This document shows positions 49,091 through 62,076 of a DNA stretch of 64,000 bases, in pieces. The position numbers and the translations under genes are program-made. The DNA is taken from contig FJUW01000046.1 of assembly GCA_900074885.1 (NCBI GenBank), positions 169,408 to 233,407 on the forward strand, given 5' to 3'. The DNA comes from Rhynchosporium graminicola (lineage: Eukaryota > Ascomycota > Leotiomycetes > Helotiales > Ploettnerulaceae). The notes under the pieces are model-generated. The model saw only the letters and a list, made by a program, of their open reading frames with translations, was not told where the DNA came from and did not search any database. Each line of letters begins with the position of its first letter. The stretch's first letter is position 1.

Positions 49091-49292
49091 TATAATAGCG
49101 TATAGTATACGTAGCAGATACGGGCTAGTATCGGTGCCTTAGGTATATCCTTCTTATATATATAGAAGGTGCAGACTCCTTCAGAGCTCTATATCTTTCT
49201 GTTTCCTTCGTACTAGACTATATAAGATCGCTCTTAGCCTCCCTACTTATTTATTCTTGCTTATATACCGCCTTGAGTCTTGTGTCGTTACA
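49091..49292 (+). repeat. SRE-B 3' LTR
   Basis: 202 bp ending TTGTGTCGTTACA, the best preserved end in this family. Confidence 0.93.
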
Positions 49293-49643
49293 AAAGTAAG
49301 GCTAATAGTTTATATAAGTACTACGAGATCTAGGATACTCCTACTTTATTAAGGAAGACTTTAGACTAGTATAGATATTCGGAGATAACTAAGGAGTAAT
49401 TGCCTTAACTAAGAACGCTTACCTGAACGAACGCTCGAAGCATATCGATATCGCCTATCACTTCGTACGCGACTTAGCGGAAACTAGGAGCCTTAAAGTC
49501 GACTATATCCTAATAGCAGAAATAGTCGCTGATAGAATAATAAAGCTACTCGAACGAGTAGTATTTGAAAGGTTTAAAGGCTAAATAGGACTTATAGAGG
49601 ACTTATAGGTAATAAGGTAATCGTGATATGCTCTGAGGAGGAG

Positions 49644-49879
49644 TATTAGAATATTTAGTATTTAGTGCAGTATCACGTAGTAACTTAATCGGGACTAGAG
49701 CTAGTATATAAGCCCGGATATTAAAAAATATCTAGGATATATTATAGATCTAGAAGTTATAACTTAAGAAGTCAAGTTACTTAATAAAGATAATAGTCTA
49801 ACTTACTAGCGTCTAATTCCTCTGTGAATATTACCCCTGTCCCTATAGGTATACGAGAATAGGGATATTCCTTTCAATA
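49644..49879 (+). repeat. Copia-3 3' LTR
   Basis: 236 bp, TATTAGAATATTTAG ... CCTTTCAATA, with transitions only relative to its partner as far as compared. Confidence 0.93.
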
Positions 49880-50859
49880 GTTTCTCGATTAAATTAAAGA
49901 AGTTATATATAAGTTCTGATAATATATTAGTACTTAGCGATATTAGGTAAATATAGCTAATCTAATCGATAAAATATTTAGCTAATTCTATATTAATCCT
50001 AAGATCTAGGTAATCTAGTAGTAGTAAAACCTAAGATCTACTATCTTATTTTTACTATTCCTACGTCTTTAGGTCCTATTCCCTATAGCTAAGGATATCA
50101 GATTTAGCGTTATCTTTACTAAGTATATATATAATTTAAAAGTTGAATTCGGAAAGGAATTCTATCTATCTAGCTTACTTACTAATTAGGACCTTAGTAG
50201 CTATAAAGTATTCTAAGGATTAATAGTCCGTATATACGCTAGTATAGCGTTATAGCGATATAAGTTCAGGTCTCTATTTCCGGAAGGACTTAATAATAGT
50301 ATATAATTCCTTATTATAGATCTCCTAGTTTAGTTCGTATCTATTAAGAATATAGGAGTAGAATCTAATTAGATACTACTAGTTATCTTTATATAATTAG
50401 GAGATAACTCTAGCTATGATACTATCGGAAGTTTTAGTTTCTAGCTTAGTCTATAAGTCTAGGTCGAAATAGTATAGTTTCTGCACTAATAGTAGCTATT
50501 ACTATAGCTTATTAAAGGATTTCTTATAATTATTAGTGAAATTATATAGTACTATAAGCCGGGTAAGTATAGAGAGAGGTTTAGTAATAAGGCCGAAATT
50601 CCGAATAAATTAATAATAGAACTTATAGAATCCTAGGAAGGATTTCATAGCTATTACCGTTTCGGAGTACTTCTAGTTTACTAATAGTATTACCTTCTCA
50701 GGATCTGGCTCGATTCTATTAATAATAATAATATATCTAAGGTATTTAGTCTAAGTAATATGGAATTCGCTCTTATTAATATCTACTTAGAGTCCGGTAT
50801 CTATTAAGCGCTATAGTACTAATTTAATATATTCTTCGTGCTCTTAGAGCGTTTCTAAG

Positions 50860-51200
50860 TATATAAGAATATTATTTAAGTAAGTTATATAGAAATCGTC
50901 TAAGTAGTTTAGTAGAATATTATTTATATATTATTAGTATATACTAGGTCTATTATAGAGCCTAAAAGGTAATACCTTATATTTATAAGATCCGAAGCAA
51001 GTTCGGAAGGTAATATACTCCTCTGATTCAGGGTCTATATAGATACGATTAAATACTATATAGATATCTAATTTAGTAAAAACTATAGCTTTAGATATAT
51101 AAGTTAAGAGCTTATTAATCCTAGGTATTAAGTATAAATCCTTTCGAGTAATTATATTAAACTTACGATAGTCGATATAGAAGCGTAAGCCTTTATCAGC
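50860..51200 (-). pseudogene. Gypsy-1 reverse transcriptase core (copy 2)
   Basis: The minus strand reads DYRKFNIITRKDLYLIP, then VFTKLDIYIVFNRIYIDPE, FGSYKYKVLPF, and the box TYLNNILIYSE, where both catalytic Asp codons became Asn by G-to-A changes. It matches the RT of copy 1 at 3945-4270. Confidence 0.85.
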
Positions 51201-52548
51201 CTTCTTAATAAATAGTATAAGTAATATAAAGGGACTTTAGCTAGATTTAATAAATCCCTTATCTAAGTTCTTTATAAGGTACTCTTTAGTTACTTATAGT
51301 TCCTCTATAGACTACTAATATAAGAGCGAATATATATTAGGTAATAATTCTTCTAGAATAATTTTATAGTTATACGAGCGATATAGCGAAAGAATATTAG
51401 AATCCTATTTAGAAAAAGCTTCCTTAAGAGTATAGTACTATTCCGGTAGCTTTTCGGTTATAAATCGTTCGGTATCAGGATCCTCAGGGGAATCGCTATC
51501 TAGATAATCTTATAAGATATAGTTTATCTTATAGATACTAGTAAAGAATAATTCGGAACTTTCGCGTTTTATATTAAAATAAAAAGCTATAGTACTAATT
51601 TAGTAAATCGGAATCGGTTTCTAGATCCTCGGGGATTAAGAGGTATACTCGTAGTAGGGTTTTAGCGCAAGTACCTTTCTCGATGCTTTCGGAGGGGGAA
51701 AGGGTTCGGATTCCTTAGCGATAAGTAGAAATAAGTTAAATAGTAAAGATCGTATATTAATATATTATATTATTACTATTTAGTATAATTAGTATTAGTT
51801 TAGCTAATTTATAGCTAATTCCTACGTATTAATATCGATTTAGTAAGATTAGTTAATAATAAGTTTATAAAATAATAGAGTTATAATTATCTTCTTATTA
51901 TATTAGAAGGTAACTAGATAGCGTTCCGGCTATATTAGCTTATAGTAGAGCGTATCGAGTTTAATTTGAAATCGTTATATCTATTTAATACTAATAATTA
52001 TATCTTATTATCCTAAATCGAGGAGAATAAAGAGATAGTTATAAATACGCTTACTATTAATAGAAAAGTATAAATATATAAAATAGATAATATAAGTCCT
52101 AATAGACTATTAGAAACTATATATTAGAATAGAATAAGATAATAGCTCGATTTTAATACTAAGGGCCCTTAATAGTCGTTCGGTAAGAGTATAATTAATA
52201 AATAAGTATCTGTTCGCTCCGGTATTAATTAAGCTATTTATAGAGACTCTTAGCTTATTTATACTAATTATAATTAAGTATATAAATTATTTACCTCTTA
52301 TTAGAGAGTTAAAATTAAGATTAGAGAGGTTATACCTATATAGACCTAAGAAGGAGTTTTACTTAGGTCTTATCGTTTCCCTCTTATATTAGTCCAGATT
52401 CGAAAGGTAAGTCTTCTACTACTTCCTTAGTTATTTTTTCCTCTTTCGGAATTTCATTAATTAGTTATACCTTAGGCGGGTTAGGGCAGTTTAGCTTAAT
52501 ATAGCTAAGCTAATTATAATTATAATACCTAAGAGTATCTCTAGTCGA

Positions 52549-52794
52549 TGTGACGCTTGCTCTAGAAAGGTCTCACGTATTATCTAATAGGTAAGACCTC
52601 ATATTATATAGAATATAAAGTAGTAAGAATCAACTTAGAATCTATAACTAAAGAGCTAAGAAGTAGAAGAGAGGAGAGAAGGTATATATAAAGGGGGCTC
52701 TACGGAGCTCTCGGTAATCTCGCTTAGTATACCCGATTGGGAGTACTTACTAGTTCTATCAAGTCCCTGCTAGTTATATGCTATAACCGTCATA
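52549..52794 (-). repeat. Gypsy-2 copy 2 3' LTR
   Basis: 246 bp, TGTGACGCTTGC ... ATAACCGTCATA. It is 11 bp longer than the LTRs of copy 1, so this is a variant of the family. Confidence 0.92.
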
Positions 52795-54779
52795 CTACCC
52801 CCCCCCTCCGAAAAAAGCTCGTTTCCGAGCGCTATACTATCTCCTTATTGTTATTAAGGTAGTTGTAATCGTCTATTCTATTGTAGAAAGCCTTTAGCTA
52901 ATCAGGGAGCTTTACAGGGGGACCTACTTACGTCGGGTTATCGAGATGGAATTTCTAAAGCTTTATAGGAGCGTACTTAATATCTGAAGTATTATACTAC
53001 GTGAGATCGACGTCTTAATTCAACTAGGAGACGCGGTAAGAGAGGTTACCGCGCTACTTATAGCACGCTAATACGTCCTCTATTTCCTATTTCTTATCGC
53101 TAGTGATATTAATTAGTAGTAGTAGTAGTAACGTTTATCTAAGTAATAGGTTATTAGTATACTTACGTAACTTCGACGCAGGGAAGACGTTATATACTTT
53201 TATACTTATAGGTAGTTCTAATTAGTATAAGCTACTTACCTTTTCAAGTACTCGGAATAGTCTATTAGTCGGGAAGTCGAGCTTTTTACTTAGCTATATA
53301 GATATAAAGTAATATATATCTAATTATGCTAAATCGTCTTTACTAAAGTCGACTTCTTTATAAGTGCGATTATAAGAGCGTGATATCTTTACTTAAGAGC
53401 GGAGGAGATTTGCTTACGCTATAGTCCATATAGTATATAAGCGTGTAGCGTAATTAATAGCTTACTGAGTATTAAGCTTATTAGTAAGAGTAGCTAAATC
53501 AGGCAGATCGAGTTTCTAATTCTAATCGACGCGCGGGGCGTAACTATATACTACCTCGAAGGGTGAGAGACCTCCTAGAGAGTTATAAGGGAGAGTTATT
53601 TAAGCGTAGTCTATAATAGATAAGAATTCCGACTAATCGTCTTAATAGTAAGAGATAAAAGGTCGTAATCGGCGCTAGAGGTATTAGTTATAGATTTCCG
53701 TCTAGCTATCTGTCTAGGGGTAATCTACCGAAGAAAGCTATCTTTTAGTACTTAGAATTATATAAATAGCTATCTAAAAGCGTGAAATAAACTAAGGCCC
53801 TCTATTAGACGTAATTATTAGTAGAGCTCCGAAATAGTAGTATACGTAGTATAAGTAGCGCTTTGCAAGGTCGCGCGCATCAGAGGTCTTTCGGTATAGA
53901 ATACTAATTACTTATTTACTAAAACGATCTATAAATACGAGAACGTTATTATAGCTATATTTATCGCGATTAAAACTATAGTAATTAACTATAATATACT
54001 CCTATAGGCGTAATAGCACTAGTAAGAGCTATAGGAGTCCGGGCTTCTTATCTCGTAGCACTTGAATTCGTCGGCAAGTATAGCAGTTGCAATAGTACTA
54101 GTTGATAGTTAAAGCGATTCTGTACTAGTAGTACTATAATAATAGGAGTTATAAGGTCTTCTTTGCACTTAGATAGGCAGTTTCTAATCGATCGTGTACT
54201 TCGCGTATAAGTAGCGTGCGAAGGTATAAAACGTTAAGTACGATTAATCTTCTTTCGTAGAGTAGAAGATCTTTTTCTATAGTTAGTTTTTCAGAAGTAG
54301 CGGAGAGAGCTTATTTCTATAGTGCTTAGAGTAATAGCGTAGTGCGATTAGCTTTAAGTACTTACTATACTATAGAGAAAGCTAGCGATAGATTAGCGAC
54401 TTCTAAGGCGTTAATAAGTTTAAAGCTATCTATGGAGTCGGAACTGCTCCGGAGGTTGCTCGTAAGTAGTATCGGGTCGATCTAGTCTTCGCGTAGTAGT
54501 TATTATAAACGTTAGGCTCTTTTAGTATTGTTTTAGTTATCTAAATTATCTAGTCTATAAGAGAGAGCGTTAGCGAGTAGGTTATACTTCCCGGGTCGAT
54601 AAGTAATTATAAAGTTATAATCTGCGAGTAGCTCCGCTTATCGTGCTTATTATATATTTAACTATTTAGAGGTTATAAAGTACTTAAGAGCTTTATAATT
54701 AGTAATAATTCGGAATTAATATAGTACGCTTACGAGCTCAGATCTCTAGTTACTGAAAGATCGTATAATTGCGAGTATT

Positions 54780-54981
54780 TGTGATAGCGTATAGTATACG
54801 TGGCAGATACGGGCTAGTATCGGTGCCTTAGGTATACCTTCCTTCTATATATAGAAGGTGCAGACTCCTTTAGAGCTCTATATCTTTCTGTTTCCTTCGT
54901 ACTAGACTATATAAGATCGCTCTTAGCTTCCCTACTTATTTATTCTTACTTATATACTACTTTAAGTCTTATATTATTATA
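54780..54981 (+). repeat. SRE-C 5' LTR
   Basis: 202 bp, TGTGATAGCGTATAG ... TTATTATA. Confidence 0.92.
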
Positions 54982-55935
54982 TTAAATAGAAAGATTAAGA
55001 CCGCTAGAGATAGTATTAAATAATATCTTACTTAGAAAACTCGATTCGTACGTATAATTACTAAGGAGCTCTTCGCTAAGTTATCTTTACTTACTTTAGA
55101 TTTTCGGAATTATACGGAAATAGTTAGTACTACTAATTACGAATTCGATAGTTAGGTTTTCAAAAGAGCTAAGATTCTAGAGATCTCTCGGATAGCTAGG
55201 AATTTGAACGTAATTCAGCCTTAGAAGTACTAGTATTACTACGAAGTTACCCTCGGATACTTCGAAACTCGTTCCTTTATACGTACGAAATAAAATAGCA
55301 GACGAATTTTAAGTAGAAACTTCCTTATAAGCTTTAATATTTATTATCCTCTTACTTAACTTTAACTTTCCGAAAGTAGCTCTAATAGCGAAAAACCTTA
55401 CTTTTAAGCTAGGACGAAGTAGCTTATTACCCTAGCGGAAATTATCAGAATTCGACTTATAATCCTTATACCCTAGTATAATTTATCTCTCTTAGCAGAA
55501 TCGACCTCCCTCTACTAGAACTTTTAATTTAATACTTTCTATATCTACTTAATAAAGATATCTAACTCTTCTTAATCTTTTAGCTTCTTTAGAATTCGAT
55601 TTAGACTTTCGTTTCTTTTATAACCTTTAAGTATTTTAATTACTCGCTTAGCCTCGCTTATTCAGTAAAACTCGATATTATAATTACTAGTAAACTTTAT
55701 CTAGAAACTTACTTTAGAATCGTAATTTCGCTCTAATCGTAGTAATATTACTAGAGATTACGTTTCCCTCTGCAGAAGAGATAATCTTAGTACTAAATTA
55801 GTATCTACGGTTTCAGTTTAATAGAAATTTGGAAAGTTATCTTAATATTTAACTACGTTTTATACTTACTTTATTTCCTTAGTTACTTCGATTCTTTAAG
55901 GCTCGAGGGCGAGCTTTTATCTTAGAAGGGGGTAA

Positions 55936-56137
55936 TATGATAGCGTATAGTATACGTAGCAGATACGAGCCAGTATCAGTGCCTTAGGCATACCCTCCTT
56001 CTATATATAGAAAGTGCAGACTCCTTTAGAGCTCTGCATCTTTCTGTTTCCTTTATACCAGACTATATAAGATCGCTCTTAGCCTCCCTACTTGTTTATT
56101 CTTACTTATATACCGCCTTAAGTCTTGTGTCGTTATA
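55936..56137 (+). repeat. SRE-C 3' LTR
   Basis: 202 bp, TATGATAGCGTATAG ... GTGTCGTTATA. Confidence 0.92.
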
Positions 56138-59100
56138 GTATTTCCTTATCGTAGATAGCGAAATTAAGCTCGGCTAGTAGTATAGTCTTAGAGAAATAAG
56201 CTACTAGAAACTACTCTTCACCGTATTACTATAATAGTATACCTACTACTACTTTGTTACTAGTATCTGTTTCAATTATATAAAGTAGATCTTACTAATA
56301 GTAGTAGAGGAGAGGTACTGAAGTAAGAGCGTACTTTAGGTGATTAAAAGTATCTTTATACTCTTTAGTAAACTGAAATAATATATTATTTTTAGTGAGT
56401 TATATAAGAGGTTTTATAATTATTCTATAATCTTTAATAAATCGCTAGTAGAAGTTATAAAAGCCTAAGAACGATTATACGCCCTTAACTATAGTAAGGT
56501 AATTCTAAGATCGTATAATATTAACCTTTTCAGGGTCTACCTCGATTCCAGAAGTAGAGATAATAAATCCGAGGTATTTAGTATAAGTAATATTAAATTT
56601 ATACTTTTTAAAGTTAGCTTATAATCTAGCGTCTTATAATTGTTGTAGTACCTTATGTATATATGATTAGTACTTAAATAGATTATCTGAATAGATAAGA
56701 ATATTATCTAGATAAGTAGTACAGAAATCGTCTAAATAGTCGAATAAGATATTATTCATATACTATTAATATATCGCAGGGCTATTAGTTAATCTAAAAG
56801 GGAGTACCTTATACTTATATACTCTATAACAGGTCCGAAAGGTCGTATACTCTTCAGAGGCTAGATCCATCCGAATTCAGTAGAATGCCTAGCGAATATC
56901 TAGTTTAGTGAAGATCTTAGTATTAGAGATTCTAGCCAGTATCTCGTCAATTAATAGAAAGGGATATTAGTCTTTCCGTATAAGGTTATTTAAGGTATAG
57001 AAGTCGATATAGAAACGGAGACTTCTATTCGCTTTCTTAGTGAATAGTATAGGTGCTGCGTATAATACTTAAGAAGGTTTAATAAAACCTTTAGCTAAGT
57101 TATTAATAATATACGCCTTTATAACTTGGAGTTCTTCAGCTGATATCTTATATAAGAAGGAGTATTTAAGGCTCTTTTCAGCCCTTTCCTTAAGATTAAT
57201 TCGATGATCGTATAAACGATAAGGAAGGAGAACGTTACTAGCTTCCTTAGAGAAGACGTATATCTACTAGCTATACTTGTGAGGAATCTGTAGTTCTAAA
57301 TCTAATTCGTTTAAGCTAATAGTAAATTATTAAGCGGTTTTATAGCGTTCCGTAAGATCGATAGTTAAAGAAGCGATAGTAGCGTTACGTTATTAATCTG
57401 CGATTCGATTATTAAAAGGCCTATCTACCTCGTGGAGAGTAGTAGAGAAGATCTTATCGTTAGAAGACTTCTAGCGTTTATATAAGAGATGAAAGGCTAA
57501 GCTGCTAATTATATAGATCTCTAGTATAAGAGGCTCTTAAAGAGGCAGGAGCACGAGATAAGGTAATCTTTATCGCTATTAGCGCTTCCGTAGTAGCGTA
57601 ATAGCTATATTAGTACCTAGATTAGCTTCTATTGATTCGTAATACGGTCTTACGAGTAGTTTCAACTATTAATCTATCGTATGAATTATACGGGCGTAAT
57701 CTTATATGTAGGTTTTTAATATAAAGACTTCTATTTAGGTCTGAATTAGAGATTTACATAGGATATAAGTAATAATATTACTAAATCATATATACTTCGG
57801 GCGTGTATTAGTAGCTTTTCTAGTATATAAAGACTTATCTCTACTACTCTTTTCTTATTCTTTAGATAATAAAGACTTAAGCTTAGCATATCTATAGGAA
57901 GTAATAGAAACGCTAGGGAAATAGTTCTCCTTGAGCAGCGATAATAGCGGAGGGTTTATTACCTATAGAATACTCTCTAGGGGAGAGTTTTAAATATTCT
58001 TATAGCTAGAAATCTCCCTTAAAATACGTCTAGCGTTTAGTAGTAGGTATTTAATAATAGGTAGAGAGTTAATAATAGCTTAGATATTAATAGGAGAGTT
58101 AGCTGCGCTTCGCTATATATCGTACGCTTCCCAGAACTAATTAAGATATTCGTTTTATTCGTTAGCGTTATATTAATAGCGCTAGTAAATACGGTATTTA
58201 TGTAAGTCCTTGATTTCGATCGGAGAGCTATAAATATTACTAGGAGAAGTATCTAGTAGCTAAATGATCTATCGTTTAGAGGTATCTAAGAGTACTTAAT
58301 ATTCCGAAAGCTAAGTCCTTCCGAGTATAATACTATAGTTTCCGAGAGTAGTAATAAGAAAAGGGGTAAATACCTAGACGCGGCGATCTACTATTAAGTT
58401 AAGTATCGTATAGTAACTAATTATGCTACTATTAACGCTATTGAAACCTTTAATAGGAATTACGTTTAGTAAAAGGTAAATCGAAAGTTTTAGAAAGAAG
58501 GAAAGAGATTTAAGAAGAGAATAATTAATAAAATAATATCTATTAGCTCCAGAATCGAGAAGTGTAAGTAACTTATACGAAAGTCTATTCTTAGTAAGAG
58601 TAGCACGTGTAATAAACGATTAACTACTAAGAAGCTTCATAAGGTTAAGATATCGCATATCTCGTATATTACCTAGGAAGGAGTCTTTCCTTAGGCGTAG
58701 TCTTTTACTAGCGGTTTTAGGGTCTCGTTAGTATCTTGAAATACTACTTAGTTATTACCTGACGATTCGCTATAAATTCTATCTCTAGTATTAATTTCAT
58801 CAATACGTTAGAGAGTATTTAAACGAATTAATAATCGATTAGAAGTAAAGTAATAGGTAGCGTTAGAAGGCGATTATACATAAGGTATATCGTTTCGTGC
58901 AGAGTATTAGTATAAGGAACCGTTTTCCCGAGGGGGTATATTAGTAGTAGTAGTAAATAAGTCTTTCAGACTAAATTTAGTACAAGTCTTTGGAGGGTTA
59001 GAAGAAGAGGAGCTTTCGTTACGTCGTTAAGAGGTTCTTATAGAGCGATCGCGAGTTACGTTACTCTTAATTAATAGCTTAGCGTGGTAATTTTTCTTAA

Positions 59101-60273
59101 TAAATTAACTTTAATCTTTAGCTTATATAGCTTTAACGTATTCTTTCAGTGTTCTTAATGTTCTATACTATTAGAAGAGCTATTTACGAAGCTATGAAAG
59201 TAGCTTCTCTTATAAGTCTATTTTCAGAGTCGATTGATTATTCATACTAGCTTTGCGAGCTAGCGTACGGAATTCCTAGTAGAATATCTAAAAGGTCTAT
59301 TTATACTCTATCTTTAGCGCTAAATAGCTAGCTCTTATAGTTTACTAATCGTATAGGTTTAATAAGAAGGAGACGAGTTAAGTGATTATATTAAGTGAAT
59401 CGATTATATTACCTTCCTTATTATATTCTAGTTCTAGGAACGAGAGTTCTAGGTAAGTTCTAGCTATTCCTTCTGTTTAATTAAGTAATTAATCTTTATA
59501 GTGATCTTCGTTAAGGAAGTAGCTAGAGTAGCGCCAGAGAGTATTGCGTATCTGTACTTCCTAGAGTTTTAGAGAGTAGTCGATTCTATTAGAGAGTCTA
59601 TTTAGAAGGTTCGGAATCTTCTTAATACGAGTTGCGTAAGATATAGAAGAAATTCCACTTATAGAGCGTTCTCTACGAGAGTTTTCTTCAATTGATAGTA
59701 GAGGAGGAGTTAGCGACTAAGGATCGTCGAAAGATATAGATTTAGTAGTACGAGTAGCTATCGTTTAGTGTACCTCACGTAGTTTAATCTATAATTATTA
59801 TAATTAATCTGCTATATCCTTCTTTAATTATATTTCCTTCGCGAGCTTTCTTTCTACCTCTTGCAGCTAGTAAGTACGATCTTCCTATAAGTTACTTATA
59901 GTTACTATTACTATAGGGGTATTATCAGGGAGGTTTAGTCACTTAGTGAGTTCGTTGATTATAGTAGGAGTTATAGAGCTTAACTCGGATAAGGCGTTGT
60001 CGCGAGCACTTTCTACTATAGAGAGAAGTAGATTATAGCGAGTATTACGAGTCGCCGAAGAATAGGAAGTAGAAGTAGGAGGAGTTAGAGAACTAGTCGT
60101 CGATTTATCGGACTTAGGTCACTTCTATTTAGGTACTATTCTTCAAGTTTATACTTAGTATAAGCCTTCTCTATATAGCGTAGTCTCCTGCGTTTAGTAG
60201 CTTTAGGCACAGAGGTATAATATAAGTAGATATTTACTATTTTCCTAGACGTAAGTAAAAGAGTTATAGATAA

Positions 60274-60519
60274 TATAACGCTTACTCTAGAAAGGTCTTA
60301 CGTATTACCTAATAGGTAAGACCTCATATTATATAGAATATAAAGTAGTAAGAATCAACTTAGAATCTATAACTAAAGAGCTAAAAAGTAGAAGAGAGGA
60401 GAGAAGGTATATATAAAGGGGGCTCTGCGGAGATCTCGGTAATCTCGCTTAGTATACCCGATTGGGAGTACTTGCTGGTTCCACTAAGTCCCTGCTAGTT
60501 ACATGCCATAACCGTCACA
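60274..60519 (-). repeat. Gypsy-2 copy 2 5' LTR
   Basis: 246 bp, TATAACGCTTAC ... ATAACCGTCACA. Confidence 0.92.
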
Positions 60520-62076
60520 GTCGAGGTAGTAAAGCGTTTTAGCGCGAAGGGAGTATTAGCTTATACTAGAGTAGAGGTTTATACGTATAATGCAGGAGTA
60601 TTTTATCGAGGAGCCGAGGTTAGGGACTAGTAAGGAGTAGAACTAGAAGAGGTCGTAGTAGTAATAATAAGCTTATAGTACTATATCTAGGTAGTAGCTT
60701 TCTCGGGATAAGTATATTCCGAGTTATAATAACGCTTAGTATTAAAAGAAAGTAGTAACTTAACTATAGAAGCGTACTGCTTATTCTATATAAGTTCAAT
60801 AATAAGAGTTAAAGTATATAAGAATAATATAATCTTATCTTATATATAGAAGAACTACTCTTTCTTTTTAACTTTACTTTAGATAGTATTACTTTGAAAT
60901 CGACTACGAAACTTAGCGAAAGTCTCGCGAGTATAGCTAGGTTATTATATTTCTAAGTAATAAAAGGTATTATAGTAATTATCTTCTTCTAAACTAGTAA
61001 GAAAGTTCTCTTCTAGTAAGGAGATTATTTTATTATTAGTCTTAAACTTATTAGTAAAGTACTAAGGAGTAAGATACTCCTTAGCTAATCTAGTAACTAG
61101 TCCTTATACGAGTACGCGCTAGGAGAGGTCTATAAGGTAATAGTAAGTATTTATAGCTAATTAGTCTTATATTAATACTTTCTACTAGAGGAAGATAAAG
61201 TCTAATTTATTATCTAAAGCTAGGATCTTCTTAGTAAGATAAGACTTCTTAAGGCGTAACTCTACTGATTTAGCGCTAGAAGAGGGTAATAGTTTACTAG
61301 GAATAGTATCCTCTCTCTTAGTAATATATATTAGAATAGAGTTTAATAACTTATTAAACTCCGGAATACGCGGAGATTAGAGTAGTAACTCTAGTAGGAG
61401 AGTCGAAGATAAGTAAGGGACCCCTACGAGGAACTTATCTTATACGGAGATTAGTCTATTAATAGTATTTTCTAGAGAGGTATTCTTTTCTTCTTATTCC
61501 GCTAATTATTATAAGAGGGAATAGATCAGATTCGAGTTATCTATAGAAGTAGGAGTACTTAGCGATTATACTCTTAGTGAATTTCGCTTTTATTTTCCTT
61601 TCCCTCTTAGTTAGTACTTCTTTAATAAAGTATTAATATTCTCTAATATAGGAGATATTTAGAGTAAGGAAAAGTATAATAGATTACGTTCGGAGGTAAA
61701 GCGGGAGGGATCGCGATAAGTCCCTCTAGAACTAGAGAGGTCTCTAGTTAGTTAGTTAGGAGCTATAATAGTAGTTTAAAAGAGGTATATTAAGGCTATT
61801 TCAGTAGTAATATATAGAAGTTGAAGTTCCGGAGTATTTATTATACTTTCTTCAAAATCTATTTATAATTCCTTTATACTAAGAGGGTTATTAAAGGAGT
61901 ATTAGCGAAGACCTCCTCTATTATACTATTTGCGATAAGCTAAACTAAACCCTGATTTATAGCTATTCGAGAGATCTCTAGAATCTCGGCTATATACGAG
62001 TAGTTATCGAATAACTAACTTAGTAGGTAAGATATTATATTAAGCTATCTCCGGCTATCTTGATCTTCTTATTTAA

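Larger units (their letters stand above)
47087..49292 (+). mobile_element. SRE-B: gag-only LTR element (TR-GAG type) nested in Copia-3
   Basis: 2206 bp with 202-bp LTRs (47087-47288 and 49091-49292), perfect termini TG...CA and TSD AAAGT (47082-47086 and 49293-49297). A PPT (AGAAGGGGG) precedes the 3' LTR. The 1.8-kb interior has no protease, RT or integrase motifs but ends in a nucleocapsid-like zinc knuckle. It is too short to be autonomous. The LTR 3' part, termini and first leader bases match Gypsy-1. Confidence 0.9.
43700..49590 (+). pseudogene. Copia-3 Pol, split in RNase H by SRE-B
   Basis: Protease region near 43700 (DIGVSLSITN; DTG-like motif eroded). Integrase about 44380-45120 (FDIARSF-like start, then IIDIYSRRDQVILLKAKSDT). 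RT about 46020-46430 (LVVRGFSQVYGLDYDQIFA-like, then active-site box YINN at 46414-46425, ancestral YVDD by position). RNase H begins SCESEYIALTNCVK at about 47045 and is cut at 47086 by SRE-B. It resumes at 49298 and continues with the GDN-G-ALTKNAYLNERSKH-like segment near 49380-49445 and HFVRDLAETRSLKVDYI near 49460. It is inactive. Confidence 0.8.
41663..49879 (+). mobile_element. Copia-3, full length, carrying nested SRE-B
   Basis: LTRs of 236 bp (41663-41898 and 49644-49879), TSD GTTTC (41658-41662 and 49880-49884), primer-binding site GGTTATAAGCCC at 41899-41910, and PPT-like CTGAGGAGGAG before the 3' LTR. Without SRE-B it is about 6.0 kb. Gag-Pol is on the plus strand, heavily RIPed. 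Confidence 0.93.
54780..56137 (+). mobile_element. SRE-C: short non-autonomous LTR element nested in Gypsy-2
   Basis: 1358 bp, LTRs of 202 bp (54780-54981 and 55936-56137), perfect TSD GTATT (54775-54779 and 56138-56142), PPT AGAAGGGGG before the 3' LTR. The interior is 954 bp, exactly as in SRE-A, and lacks the zinc-knuckle region of SRE-B. No protein-coding frame. Confidence 0.93.
52820..60215 (-). pseudogene. Gypsy-2 copy 2 Gag-Pol
   Basis: Minus-strand counterpart of 15442-21460. The gag start codon position near 60212 is GTG (GTGCCTAAAGCTACT). The RT box near 56705-56670 reads TYLDNILIYSD, the second Asp lost. SRE-C (54780-56137) interrupts pol in the RNase H region (the interrupted stretch corresponds to about 19520 of copy 1). 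The integrase and chromodomain-like tail lie toward 52900. Stops occur throughout. Confidence 0.8.
52549..60519 (-). mobile_element. Gypsy-2 copy 2, inverted, carrying nested SRE-C
   Basis: LTRs of 246 bp (52549-52794 and 60274-60519), TSD GTCGA (52544-52548 and 60520-60524), and a C-rich PPT complement (52798-52806) after the left LTR. Removing SRE-C leaves about 6.6 kb, colinear with Gypsy-2 copy 1. It inserted next to the gag zinc-knuckle region of Gypsy-1 copy 2 (knuckle remnant YYNYNQLSYIKLNC near 52530-52485). Confidence 0.95.

Noticed and set aside
48954..49142. Plus-strand ORF of 62 codons
   Set aside because: It begins in the SRE-B 3' untranslated region and runs through the PPT into the 3' LTR; not a gene.
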